Assembly: GCF_019175385.1 (NCBI RefSeq) | Contig: NC_083337.1 | Location: forward strand, 166,731,713 to 166,795,712 | DNA: 64,000 nucleotides | Direction: 5' to 3' | Source: Lycium barbarum | Taxonomy: Eukaryota > Streptophyta > Magnoliopsida > Solanales > Solanaceae | Part shown: one piece after another, positions 11,984-23,395 of the stretch | Position numbering within the stretch: position 1 is the stretch's first letter | Layout of the letters: each line of letters opens with the position of its first letter | Notes under the pieces: model-generated | Databases searched by the model: none | Told to the model about the DNA's origin: nothing | The model's input: only the letters and a program-made list of their open reading frames with translations | Made by a program: the position numbers and the translations under genes

Positions 11984-13147
11984 GGCAAAGGCTCAAATAT
12001 GCCCCTAACGTTTTCGAAATTGTACACATTTGCCCGCTCGTTAAAAGGTTGGTGCAAGGATGCTCCTAACGTTTTTTTTTTTTTTTGGCCATATGTGCCT
12101 TTGAGTTAACGGAAAATATTTGAGGGCATATTTCTTCAGTTTCGCAAACGTTAGGGGCATATTTGAGCCATTGAAATTCCTGAATATTATGGCACAAAAT
12201 ATCATTGCATCCAAAACATTTGTAATTACAATCCATCCACCATTGCATCACATCAAAATTATACAACTAAAAGTGCAGATGCGATTACAACCATCTTTTA
12301 AAGACTATTTTCACAAATAAGAGCGTCATTTCCCCTTTTCAAAAGATTTTTTTTATTAATGATAATACCATTTTTATTTTTTAATTTGTTGATGATCTGG
12401 ATAGTTCTTTCTGGATATTTTTCGTCTTCTCAGTCCCAATATCTACATGATAATGAATGCAACAATTGCCGCAATAAAACATAAACATAAAAAAGGAGAT
12501 AACTTACGTTAGACTTATGACACATGAAAATATGTCTCCCGCAGTGCTCAAAATTTTGATAATAATAATAGAAAGAGTATCACATTTTAAGCATTTATAC
12601 GGTTTCTTACATAACATTCAATGCGGTTTGGCCCTTTCACGAATTTCACGCATAACTAAAATTTAGTAGAATTATTTGAAGTCCATAAGTGAGATGGAGT
12701 GCAGTAACACCACGTCCACAAACCCTTCCACAACTCCACATCCACAAACCCTTCCACAACTCCACATCCACAAACCCTTCCACAGCTATTTGAAGAACTC
12801 GAAGCTTCCGACATTTCATGAACAAGTGAAAGAATAAGAGAGAAAAGTGAGGGGTTGTATGATAAGTGTGGAGTTTCAAAATGCAGTTGCAATAAATCAT
12901 TGGCTAGCATAAAGTGCCCTACAAAAAAAACTGAGAACTATTTGTGTCATAATATTCAGGAATTTCAATAACTCAAATATGCCCCTAACGTTTGCGAAAT
13001 TGAACAAATATGCCCTCCAATATTTTCCGTTAACTCAAGGGCACATATGGCAAAAAAAAAACGTTAGAGGCATCTTTGCACCAACCTTTAACGACGGGCA
13101 AATGTGTACAATTTCGCAAACGTTAGGGGCATATTTGAGCCTTTGCC
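11984..13147. mobile_element. Mutator-like composite element with ~200-bp inverted arms
   Basis: The outer ends are GGCAAAGGCTCAAATATGCC and its perfect reverse complement. The inverted arms run about 200 bp (11984-12190 and 12940-13147) and agree at more than 90 percent. An 11-bp perfect target duplication, ATTATTATAAC, lies at 11973-11983 and 13148-13158; duplications of 9-11 bp indicate a Mutator (MULE) element. Each arm is itself bounded by inverted copies of AACGTTAGGGGCATATTTGA, so each looks like a complete small MITE. The 750-bp interior has a 26-bp tandem repeat but no transposase. Confidence 0.88.
12716..12783. repeat. 26-bp tandem repeat, 2.6 copies
   Basis: The unit CCACAAACCCTTCCACAACT followed by CCACAT starts at 12716, 12742 and 12768, with nearly identical copies. 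On the minus strand all frames read through it as a Gly/Val/Trp-rich peptide, followed by a short stretch resembling an ankyrin 'G-TALHL' phrase; this is too short to claim a captured gene fragment. Confidence 0.85.
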
Positions 13148-13292
13148 ATTATTATAACTTCAGAGGTTAATCTTAAAGACCTCGGGTTCAATTCCTACTG
13201 GCTTGTAAGTTTATGTCCAAATTTTATGACATTTTTCACATTCGTGTGTGTTAAGACTTAAGAGGATGTCAATTTGCATTTATTGGTAAATA

Positions 13293-14575
13293 CTAGCTTT
13301 AGTGTACGTGCATTGCATATGTCAATAAATTAAAATTCTATAAATAAATAAAAATTGTAAAATATCAATGGACATCAAAATATAGATGCAACTTCTCTAC
13401 CGGCGAAAGAAATTGATTTGAATTGATAATAATAAAAAAAAAAAATACCGCTAAACAGCCATTTGATAACATAATCATTAGAGCCTGTACCAAAAAAAAA
13501 AATTAGCTTCTATTATTAGCTTCTATTATTAAATAATGACGATATGCTAGATCTCATGATTTATTCACAATTGAAATAGTTGCATGTAGTTAACTTCACA
13601 ATTCTATTATTAATTTAAATTTTTTAATTAATATTAGTTAACTTCAAATATTAAACAACTTCTTTCCACAAGTTTGAACTTTGAAGCTCGTTTTTTTCAG
13701 TTTCGCAACCACGTCTAATAATTAGACTATCATTCAATACCTATTACATATTCAAATAGGTGATAAAAACCTTAACAAAAATAGAACAAAATGAATTAGA
13801 AATAAGATTCAGAAAAGAAGCATACCCTTAAATTCGAGCTTAATCAGCAAGAAGTCTCAATTACATATTTCAATCTTGTTTTGCCTGCACAAGAATGATG
13901 AAGAATCAATCGATAATGACTTATACAGATTTATTAGAAGAAGGTAAAAAAAAACTAATAACAACTCTAAGTAAAGAAAGAGGATTTAGCTCCTAAATCT
14001 AAAATTTTGTAACCAAAAAAGTACTTCTTAAGTCTTAACCTAAAAGGAGTTGAACGCCAAGCAAATCTGATATCCTACTTAATTGATGATATATATATTT
14101 TTAAAATATATGTAGATCTTTTTTTTTTTTTTTTTTGGAGGGAACTTTAATTGGTCAAAATCCTATTTAGTGCATACTACTTTTACGTATCTTTGCATTT
14201 AATTTTAACTCGTACAAATCATAGCCAGTAGTTATTGCCATTGATACAAAGCTAGCAAAATATTACCATAAACTATTCATAATCTCGTAATGTACTTCGC
14301 ATGTGTTATTATTTTTTTTATTTTTTTTGCATATATGTTATATTTTATATAAACAAAAAAGGAAAAATTAATAATTAAAATTTTAGTTGATTTCAAAGTC
14401 CTAAATTTTAGGTGCATTATTCCAATAAGGAAAGGTTTAATAATCAAATTTTAATGAATTTTTAACTCCTAAATATTAGACAATTATTAAATGACTATTT
14501 TGTCTATTGTAGAGTTCTTTAATGAAGGGCAAAAAGTTCAATCAATATTTCTAAGACCCTTCGTACTTTTTTAAT
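13293..14575 (-). mobile_element. Helitron-like element A (degenerate)
   Basis: On the minus strand the 3' end reads CACTAAAGCTAG followed by T, the Helitron CTRR ending with its target T. Its 5' region carries GTACGAAGGGTCTTAGAAAT, shared with element B at 17551, but the first dozen bases are eroded. No Rep/helicase frame exists in the 1.3 kb. The call rests on end structure and similarity to element B. Confidence 0.45.
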
Positions 14576-14815
14576 TAAAATTGGTCAATAACACTATGGT
14601 TGTTGGTACTTGGTAAAAAATTATTTCCAATTAATTTATTTACAATATATTATATTAATCGTAGAATATTAAAATATTCACTATTCATTTATTTAATTCC
14701 TTTAAAAAATATTAGTACCAATTATGTTTGTATTCTAAATTTAATGTATTGCCCTAATATAAGAATCTAAAACTTTTTGTAAACTACATCCACTGATCCC
14801 TTAGGCTTCTTAAGG

Positions 14816-17551
14816 TTTAGCGTACACGCGTTGCACATATCTAACGCGTAAATCATTAAAAATTATATGAAATAGCAATTGACGTTATAATAGATACAAC
14901 TGATGACGTTTAAAAAGATAGTGATGTGGAAATCATGCATAATATAAAAGAATTTAGTTAGTCAAGTTACAATATTAATTTCTTTTTTCACGTTACAACT
15001 TAATTAGCCAAAGAATAACTTAAGTACACCAATATTTAGATACTAGAAACTTTATAATTAGTTTCAAAACGTTAACTTCTAATAATGAAAATAACATGTG
15101 AAAACTCTCATGTAATTATTGATTGCCTGATTTAAGTATCAGAGATTAAAATAAAAGAATCAATCATACATAACAAAGATAATTTCTGAGGGAAAGAAAA
15201 CGAACAGGAACACAAATGAAGAGAATGCTAATTAATACTATTGTGCTTGTAAAATATCTCAAGTTATAAAAAAAAATAAAAAATGTTAAACTCACAGTTA
15301 TTATGCTAGGGCAGTGAGTAGCATCAAATTTACACTTTTGACTCAAAAGGTGATCTACAATAATTTTCTATTAACTTGCAATAACGTGGTCAAAGGACTA
15401 AATTTTCATCTTTTGAATTACCTACAACTACCTTTTGAAAAATCCCCGAAGAAAAATAAAAATTTGTGACAAACTTACAAAAATTAATTATGATTCCATA
15501 GTTATGCCTCCAATTTCAAGACTATCAAGTTTCTTCTCATCTCTAGTCTCTTATCAAGGTTTCTTTGTTCTCTTGTGAAGTTCACGATCTCACCAAAACT
15601 TTAAAATTTTTCAAGTTGTTTTTCGTATGGACAATATCAACTGCTCGCTTCTAAATTTTACCTTCCAACATGTATCTTAAGATATCAGCAAGACTCTTCC
15701 AGCTCCCGCCATCTTCAATTAGCTATATCTATTGGAGTACCCTATAAAATTGTGTTTTGTCTTACCAAGGGAAGAAAGAAAAGTTCCTCTTTCTGATTGC
15801 GAAATTCTTCAACTTCAATGCAGCGAACGGGCTTCCTGCTTGGTAGCACGGATTAAAGAGAAGAAGATCTCTAAAACTAATCTGATTTCAAAGTGTTGTT
15901 CATCAACTGTGTATATATTCATCATGTCTTTAAGATACCTACAAAATCAATGTACCTTCAAAGCAAATCAAATTATTGTCATTATAATTTCCTAGCGTAA
16001 GAAATTCCAAATCAAACAACAACGAACAAACTAAGACTGAAAAAAAAAATTGTTGTCGTGAATAGTGAATAAGTATTCAAACGAAAAATGGTCCTAAAAA
16101 ATCATTTAATAATATTTTAAAATAGTACCTTTCACTTTATCTAAAATTTATTGCATTACTGAAGAAATATAGATGAAGTTTACAAAAAGTAATAAATAAA
16201 GAGACTTTGAGCATGGATATTAAATTCCTTACCAACAGATTCAGCCAAGGACACAGCTTTTCTTTTCTTCCTTTTTGTGCATGTCTTTGGCCGTCAACTT
16301 CTACACGTGGGATTATTTGGCAAAGAAACTTCAAGGTAAATAAGACCACTGCGTGATAGCAAATAGTGATCAAAGACCGTCAAAATAATTAGTTTGGAAG
16401 CTAAAATTCAGGAAGTAGTAATTATATTAAATTCTATACCATATTTGAGCTCTACTACCTATGTAATTAAGGTAAAGACTCCTATTATTAGGCCTCATTT
16501 GTTTTCATTAAGATTAAGATGTTTGAATCTGAATGCACATCTGAATGATTAAGATGTTGTCTCTAGATCTAAACACTGAATGATTAAGACTGTTTGTTTT
16601 CAACATCTGAATGTGCATAATGTATTTATTTAAACATAATAAATACATAATTAAAATTTAAAAAAGTTACTACATATTAGAAAATAAATACAAATTTAAT
16701 AAAATAAAAATATTAGTTGATAAAAAAAATGAAAATTTTATGTTTGATAGTAATGATGGAGATGTTTTGTAGTGGTAATGGGTAGAAGTTTTGGGGGTAT
16801 AGGTAGTGGTGGGGGGTTGTGGGAGTAGTGTTGGGGGGATGGGTCGAGAGGTAGGGTGAGGGGTGAATGGTGGTGAGAGGCGTGGTTGGGGGTAAGGTAG
16901 GGGGTGGGGTGGAGGTGGTGAATGGGGTGGGTGTTGGGTGGTGGTGGTGAGTGGGTTATGAGGTGAGGCTAAGTGAGTAGTAGTGGGGGGATGGGTGGTG
17001 GGTAGGTGGGGTGGGGGATGGGGTGGTGGTGGGTGGGTGTTGAGGTGGGGGTAGGTGGATAGTGGTGGGGTGTTGGGGTTGGGATGGTGGGTGGTGGAGT
17101 AGGGGTGGGGTGGATCAGGTGGTAAAAATATCTATACAAAATACCTCTTAATGATATTAAGACTTTGTTCAAGATCTTAATAATTAAGACCTATTCATAC
17201 CAAATAAGTGTTTAGATCTTAATGTAAACAGATGCACTTAATGGCCTAAGATCTGAACCATTCAGATTCAGACCTCTATTAAGTGCAAACAAATGAGGTC
17301 TTAATTACTTGTATGATATTATTTCGTATCTCCTTAATTAAAGTTACTTTTGAATCTTGACATTAGAAAGACTTCTATTTTTATCACACTTCTTACCAAA
17401 ATAACCTATTTGTTTTTGTAAAACAATTATACGTATTTAATATTTAAGAAAATAGTAAATGATAATTTTGTCTGTTGTAAAGTATTTTAATGAAGGGCAA
17501 AAAGTTCAATCAACATTTCTAAGACCCTTCGTGCTTTTAATATAGTATAGA
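14816..17551 (-). mobile_element. Helitron-like element B, interrupted by a PIF/Harbinger element
   Basis: The minus-strand 5' end at 17551 begins TCTATACTATATTAAAAGCA, a typical plant Helitron start. The 3' end near 14816 has the same GTGCAACGCGTGTACGCTAAA segment as element A's terminus but the final CTAG is lost. About 100 bp of the 5' part align to element A. It encloses the element at 16491-17300; without it the body is about 1.9 kb. No replication-helicase coding was seen. A few short frames (for example 15732-15995 plus) are not convincing genes. Confidence 0.45.
16491..17300. mobile_element. PIF/Harbinger-type element with G-rich core
   Basis: Terminal inverted repeats GGCCTCATTTGTTT (left) and GACCTCATTTGTTT (right, reverse complement), flanked by TTA on both sides (16488-16490, 17301-17303). 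The subterminal parts carry repeated ATTAAGA and ATCTGAATG motifs in inverted arrangement. About 330 bp inside (16780-17115) are strongly G-rich on the plus strand, built from GGTGG and GGGGG words, in an otherwise AT-rich element. No coding. Confidence 0.8.
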
Positions 17552-17559
17552 CTAGTCTA

Positions 17560-17709
17560 TGAACGTGTTTCGCACGTTAATCCATGTCAATCATAACATA
17601 TGTTAGGTATTATTGTTTGAAATTACATACGTACTATTTATTTCATGAGGTAAAAAAATATTATTTGGTTGTAGCCACTTAATACTTCTCAAACGTGCAG
17701 TTACGCGTT
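17560..17709 (-). repeat. Duplicated Helitron-type 3' hairpins
   Basis: Two hairpin-bearing ends lie about 127 bp apart in the same orientation: AACGTG..CACGTT around 17565-17582 and AACGTGCAGTTACGCGTT at 17692-17709. A third, AACGTGCAGTTGCACGTT, is at 28470-28487. The segment between the first two is a diverged copy of what follows the second, so the terminal part of the repeat was duplicated in tandem. Confidence 0.55.
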
Positions 17710-20700
17710 ATTCCTAGTCAATCTTAATCATACTAAAAAATTATTAGATAACATTATTTGTAATTATTTAAATTTATTTTGTGAGTTACAAAAATGTTAC
17801 TATAGTATATGATTTAGGATTGTACCTCAGGGACGGATTTAAAGGGGCCCGAGGGTGTTCACCCGAACACCCTCGGTAAAAAATTACAGTGTATATATAG
17901 GGTAGATTTTCCGTGTTTATGTACATATATTAACTTTTGAACACCCTGAACAAATGCAAAAGGTTAGCTCAAGCGGTCCAGGGTGTTCAAGATTGTCTCT
18001 GTCACACCCCATTTTAATCCGGATGGGTTTAGGTTAGGGAGTATGACGTATTGGTGATTCCTATTTTTTACTTAAGGAGTCGCCACCTAATTAATTTGAC
18101 GGTGAATTAGGACACCTAGATGTTAACTAAGGCAAAGTTAAAACTAAACCTCCGTTAATAGTCTGCTTAACCAGTGTGATTCTAAGTAAGGGCTCTATAT
18201 TATCCTAAAGGGAAGGGGTTAGGCATCCTTTAGAATCCGTTAACTTACGGTTATCCGACCAAACTTAGGTTAATTAATTGAGAGTAAATAAAATGCTTAA
18301 AATTTAGAAAATGATTTTTAGATATTGCTAAAGTTTTAAAAGAAAATAATGTTAGTTAAAATAAGATTTACAGAAAATATAATAATCAGAGACTTTGAAT
18401 GCCATTTTAAAAAAAATACGATTTATGAATGTTGTTAAGGTTTTAGACGAAAGTATAATAGTGTTGTTTAAAATAATACTCGTAGAAAAACATAATAACG
18501 TGTGTAAAAGAAGATTCTAAAAATTTAAATGGGACTTGAAAATATTGATGAAGCCTTAAATAAAAGATAATATTTAATAAGATTTATAGGAAATGTGATA
18601 ATTTGCATGAAATAAAACTTAAGCATTGTTAAGAAAAAAATGTCATTTAAAGAAGACTTATAAATGTGGCTAAACTTTAAAATAAAATGCTGTTTAATAT
18701 AAGATTTGTATAAAATATGATAATTTGCCCATGAATAATAGCTTTTGAGAAAAGATTTAGTAATTTTGAACTTTGAATAAATTATATTATATGAATGTAG
18801 CAATGTAGAAAATCTAGGCTTATAAATAAGATTCAAAAGGAAGTGAATTTTCTTTCTCCTTTTTTTATTATTTCTTATTAATTATGCTTAGCTAAAAATA
18901 TGCATGATTGATTCAAAACTTGAAGAGTTACTTATAAAATATACTTTTACTTGCGTATTAGTGACGTTTTGAAACGTTTATGATAAAAATATGACTCCCT
19001 TTACTTGAAATATATAGTCATGCCATTTAGCAAATCAATTGTTGCAGATAAAATAAATATTAGACATTATAAATAGTTTTAACATGAAAAGAAGAGAGTA
19101 AAATTTATGGAATTGATTGTTGGTCTTTCTTAAACTAAACTACCCACTACTAAAACTAAACCTACTAATTCATTAGGATTCATCTAGGTTAAGAAAATAA
19201 AATAAGATAAGGTTAGTCATACAAAGCAAATCATAATATACAACAATAAAATAAAGGAGAGGGGAAGAAAGTTAAATGGATCTGGCCCATTTTCCAGGCC
19301 CAACTGCTGCGAGCAGGAATGGGCTCAGCCCATCTTAGACTGTTGCGATCACTGCTGCTGTTGGGCTTTGGCCCAGAAGATTTCCTGTTTTCCTATAAAG
19401 GCTGGACGGAGAGAGAGAAGGCTGTTTCGTTGGACCTTGGCCCAACATCGACTGCGGAAGACAACGAGTCTTAGACTCGTACGCGATAGCCATGCATAAA
19501 AAAAAAGGGAAGAAAAGGATTAATATAGTGAAGATATGCAAGACACGCTAAAAAAGAAAAAAGAAAAACAAGTAATCGAAACCAAATAAACCATCACATA
19601 ACTAATAAACAAGAGTAGGACCTTGACGTGCCAATATAATAGAGCAATCTCAACAGGCGACTGATTTATATGTGTAATATATGTATATATTATGTATATA
19701 CATATACATAATCAAACAGCCCACACTTGCAAATGCACAAACATGTATGGACTTAAACAAGGATAAACTCATCACAGCATTCATATAGACCTGAAACTAT
19801 TCTTTTACTATTTAACACATTTTAAGTATCAGCAGCTTACAAATGCACCAGCAATAAGCCAGCAAACCAAACAAAGATAATGACCCCTTTTTCATTTCAA
19901 CAACTCATACACTTAAGAGGACACCAAATATCACTGAGGCAAATTTCAGTTCAAATCAATTTCCAGTTTATTAGAACCTACACTGAAGATGACAGTACAC
20001 AGAGTATGGCGTTTTAGGAATTCCTCTTAGTATTCAAAACAACTAGTTAGAATAGAAGGAAGCATAGATTTGAAAGATGTGATCATACAAAGTCAAGGTT
20101 AAAGCACTTTTTGTTACTTTTTTTTTTTTTTTTTTGGCAGAATTCATGCTTTAGAGCTTATAGTTAAAATCTCAGAATGGGCATGTACGTATTACAAAGG
20201 CTAACAGTTGTAAAGGGATAGGGGAAAGGGCATTGAACTAAATTTTTGAACCAAAGATGAGATACGAAAGAATGACATCATGAAATGTCCTTTTCCTATT
20301 ACACATGTCCATAATAACATTGCTTTGGCCCTTAAACCATTTACTATTCAGTAAATCCCAAACAAACTATACAAAGATCAACACTTGACATCAACCGACA
20401 CAAAGTAAGGCTACTAGATACATCAGTACATAACAAAGTAATGAACATTAAAACCTAATGCAGCAACCAATCCACCAGAGGGAAGTCAAACTAAAATGTT
20501 TCAACAACTAATTATACTCAACCTAAATGTAGAGTGCAAATGGGAATCAACAACAATAATAACCACAAGGATCATGTTACAAGGCTACATCCTTAATCAG
20601 TTGTCCCAAAAGAAAGTTTCGGGTAGAAGAGGTTTTTAAGTTTAAATCATGCTCCACATTAAATCAACTTACACTAATCATAATAGAAGGAAACTGATGC

Positions 20701-22574
20701 TAACACATCCTAATAATTATACCAAACAGTGTCCACATTAAACATAAACACACACTGATCTGTGAATTAAACCTCACATTTATATTACCTCAAACAATCA
20801 TAACGAAACTATTACAGTTTCTCATGGTTTACAAGTTAATCTGCACATTTGCAGAGTTGAGCAGTGGTTGATTTGCTGGCTTTCACTATCTCTATATAGG
20901 AATTGGGGACTTTGTACAACATCAGGAAATGAAATAAGCTGCTTAGTTTTAATGCAGTTTTGACAGAGAACAGGGACAGCAGGGTCAGGTAACAAAACAA
21001 AGCAAAGAGAGCCCCATTACAACTGAATATACTAATCCCAGCCGAACCTGTATTTAGACCTTAAAAAAAATATATTTGATAATGTCCTATCTATGATGAC
21101 AAAGGATACTCAAACAGCAGCAATTTTCAACTTGTTAGCGTACTTAAGATATCATTTTGAGACACTGCAACAAGCACTCGAAAGAGACAACACACAACAT
21201 ACAAACAAACAGATTTGCAGACTGGACTTATATTTAACAGGGCATGAACTAGCTACCTAGAAATAGAGGAAAATAGCAGAGAAGAAGGGGAAGGTATAAC
21301 ATGACAAGAACAAAACAACCAGAGTCTTAAATATTAGGCAGAAGGTCTTAATTAAATATACCACTAAATTGCAGGTAATTCATCATACGAATTTGGACAC
21401 AAAGGCCAATTTAGAGTGACATGTGCAAACTGGATTGGACTAGGTAAAATCCTCTACATTATTGAAGTTTAAACTAACCATGTTTTCACAAATTATGAGT
21501 CAATAATTCGATACAGAATCCTGATTCAGTTAACAAAACCAAACAGCACCCCAGGCTACTTCAATATCAAACAAGATCTATGGACTATACTAATAGCATG
21601 TCTAATCATACTGATTTCATTTCAACAAATCACAGGTGACTGAAAACTAATTAAAACTGAACATAAACAAGTAATCAGTGAATCTCCGAGGATTATGCTA
21701 ACCTACCTTATTACTATGACATTATTAAAACACATTGAACAAACTTATAGAGGTATTCTTCGTTAATATAATCAGAAGTAAAACAGAAATCAGCCACAGA
21801 TTCGACTACTAATCATGTCTGACCTAACAACAACCCTTAAACGAGTTCGAATATCCTACTGACCAATTAACCAGATTTGTATAACAATACGCCATTTAAA
21901 CCAGCTAACATGATTAACCCACACATTTGAATCAATTAAAGCCCAGTTATCGCACCTAATGCATGTAATTACACAAACAGAGCCAAGCTCGATAATCAAA
22001 CCATCATACCAAACAAATTAAGTCTGAATTACTATCAACATGCAAACAAACTATTTAAACTGAGCTAATCAACTCTACTACTAAACAGCATGTAGAATAG
22101 CAACTGAAGGATGCGAAAACAAGTAGAAAAAGGGGAATTACCTTCTCCGGGTGCAGCGAAGTGAGGCGAAGGTTTCGATATCTACCTCGAAGACTATTAA
22201 ATCCGAGCTTGCGATGCTCGGATTCACGACAACAACAGGGCAAACGAATACGAATTGAAGCTAGTATTTTGACCCGATATTAAAATAAGATTACGACTGC
22301 TAAAGAAACTGATTTTTAAGGAATTCTATGCGGCAAAAAAGGGCTTATATTTTAGAGATTTTTCGAAGATTTCAAAAAAAAAAACAACAAAAAGGAGCTT
22401 GTTTCAGAACATAATTTCAAGGGAATTTTGCGATTCAAAAGCCTTGATTCTTAGGGGATTTCGGGGTTCCAGATCCGTTTTTTTTTTTGGCAATTTTTTG
22501 GGGTTTTAAAACCTGTTTTCGTAAAGGGATTCTCGCCTTCCAAAATCTCGTCCAAAACACGTTTCCACTCTCAA

Positions 22575-22584
22575 CTATTTATAG
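22575..22584 (+). promoter_or_regulatory. TATA-like box of the long LTR
   Basis: CTATTTATAG lies about 700 bp before the 3' end of the 5.3-kb LTR-like element and is followed at once by a strongly purine-rich GA/GGA stretch (22605-22800). Position and context fit an LTR promoter; not proven. Confidence 0.45.
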
Positions 22585-23033
22585 GTTTTTTTTAGGTTTT
22601 GTGTAGAAGAAAGGGAGAGGGAGCGGGAAAAGGAGAGAGAGGAGCGGGGGGACAAGACGAAGGTGGGGAACAGAGGGAAGTGGGAGTGGGGTGTAGGGGG
22701 CGGTGGTGGTGGGGTTGGGAGATGATGAAGAGGAGCGGCGGTGGTGGGGGTGACGATGAGGAGATGAAGGAGAAAGAGAGAGGGAAAAGAGGATGAGGGA
22801 AAAGGGATTAGGGTAGGGAATAAGAATATTAGGCCGGGTCGGGTAGGGTGGTGGGCCGGGTCGGGTAGAAGGAATGGACTGAAAATGTCGGCTGAGTATT
22901 TATTTATTTTTGGGCTGAGGTGAATTAAAATGTGGGCTGATTTTATGAATAGGGTGTTGATGAATTAAAATATGGGCTGGTTATTAATGGACTGGTCCAA
23001 AATAGTATGAGTTGATTGGGCTCGGATTTGAAC

Positions 23034-23071
<38 letters not shown>

Positions 23072-23074
23072 GTA

Positions 23075-23123
<49 letters not shown>
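23034..23123. repeat. (AAT)n microsatellite
   Basis: About 90 bp of AAT trinucleotide units with two AGT interruptions and one AAC near the end, inside the long LTR-like element. Such long pure tracts are usually length-variable between individuals. Confidence 0.95.
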
Positions 23124-23126
<3 letters not shown>

Positions 23127-23395
23127 TAATTAGTAACTGTAATAGAATAATAAAGTGCCGGTATTGATAAGAGGCTAATAATTTAGTAAAAAATAAATAT
23201 ATATATTTTTAATTTTCTAAAAATATTAGAAGCGTAAATAGGTATTTTGGAGGAGAGGCGGGACAAAATTGGGTGTCAACAGTCTCTAGCGTCCTAGGTT
23301 CGATTCCCATTGACAACATTATTTTTTATATTTAGCTTTTATTGTTTTCTCCGAATCCCCTGAATGAAAATCCTGAATCCGCCACTGTTGTACCT

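Larger units (their letters stand above)
18000..23281 (+). mobile_element. 5.3-kb solo-LTR-like element
   Basis: Begins TGTCACACCCCATTTTAATC and ends ACAAAATTGGGTGTCAACA, so it has TG...CA ends with short inverted terminal similarity. The 5-bp target duplication GTCTC lies at 17995-17999 and 23282-23286. There is no gag-pol frame anywhere and no internal long direct repeat, which suggests a very long solo LTR. A TATA-like box (CTATTTATAG, 22575-22584) about 700 bp before the end followed by a purine-rich leader fits a U3-R-U5 order on the plus strand. LTRs of this size are known in the Ogre/Tat group of Ty3/gypsy elements; that assignment is inference. A non-autonomous element of another type is possible. 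Confidence 0.7.
17828..23387. mobile_element. hAT-type MITE (273 bp), split by an LTR-type element
   Basis: Outer ends CAGGGACGGATTTA and (reverse complement of the right end) CAGTGGCGGATTCAG are flanked by the 8-bp target duplication TTGTACCT (17820-17827 and 23388-23395), diagnostic of the hAT superfamily. Its own sequence is 17828-17999 plus 23287-23387. It contains a local hairpin around GAGGGTGTTC..GAACACCCTC at 17850-17874. It also holds tRNA-like promoter boxes: TTAGCTCAAGCGG (A-like, 17964-17976) and a perfect GGTTCGATTCC (B box, 23297-23307). No coding. Confidence 0.85.

Noticed and set aside
16969..17172. Pro/Thr/His-rich frame on the minus strand
   Set aside because: It is the complement of the G-rich repeat block; not a gene.
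22599..22796. 65-codon Gly/Arg/Glu-rich frame
   Set aside because: Simple purine-rich sequence within the long LTR-like element; composition explains the open frame and no domain is visible.
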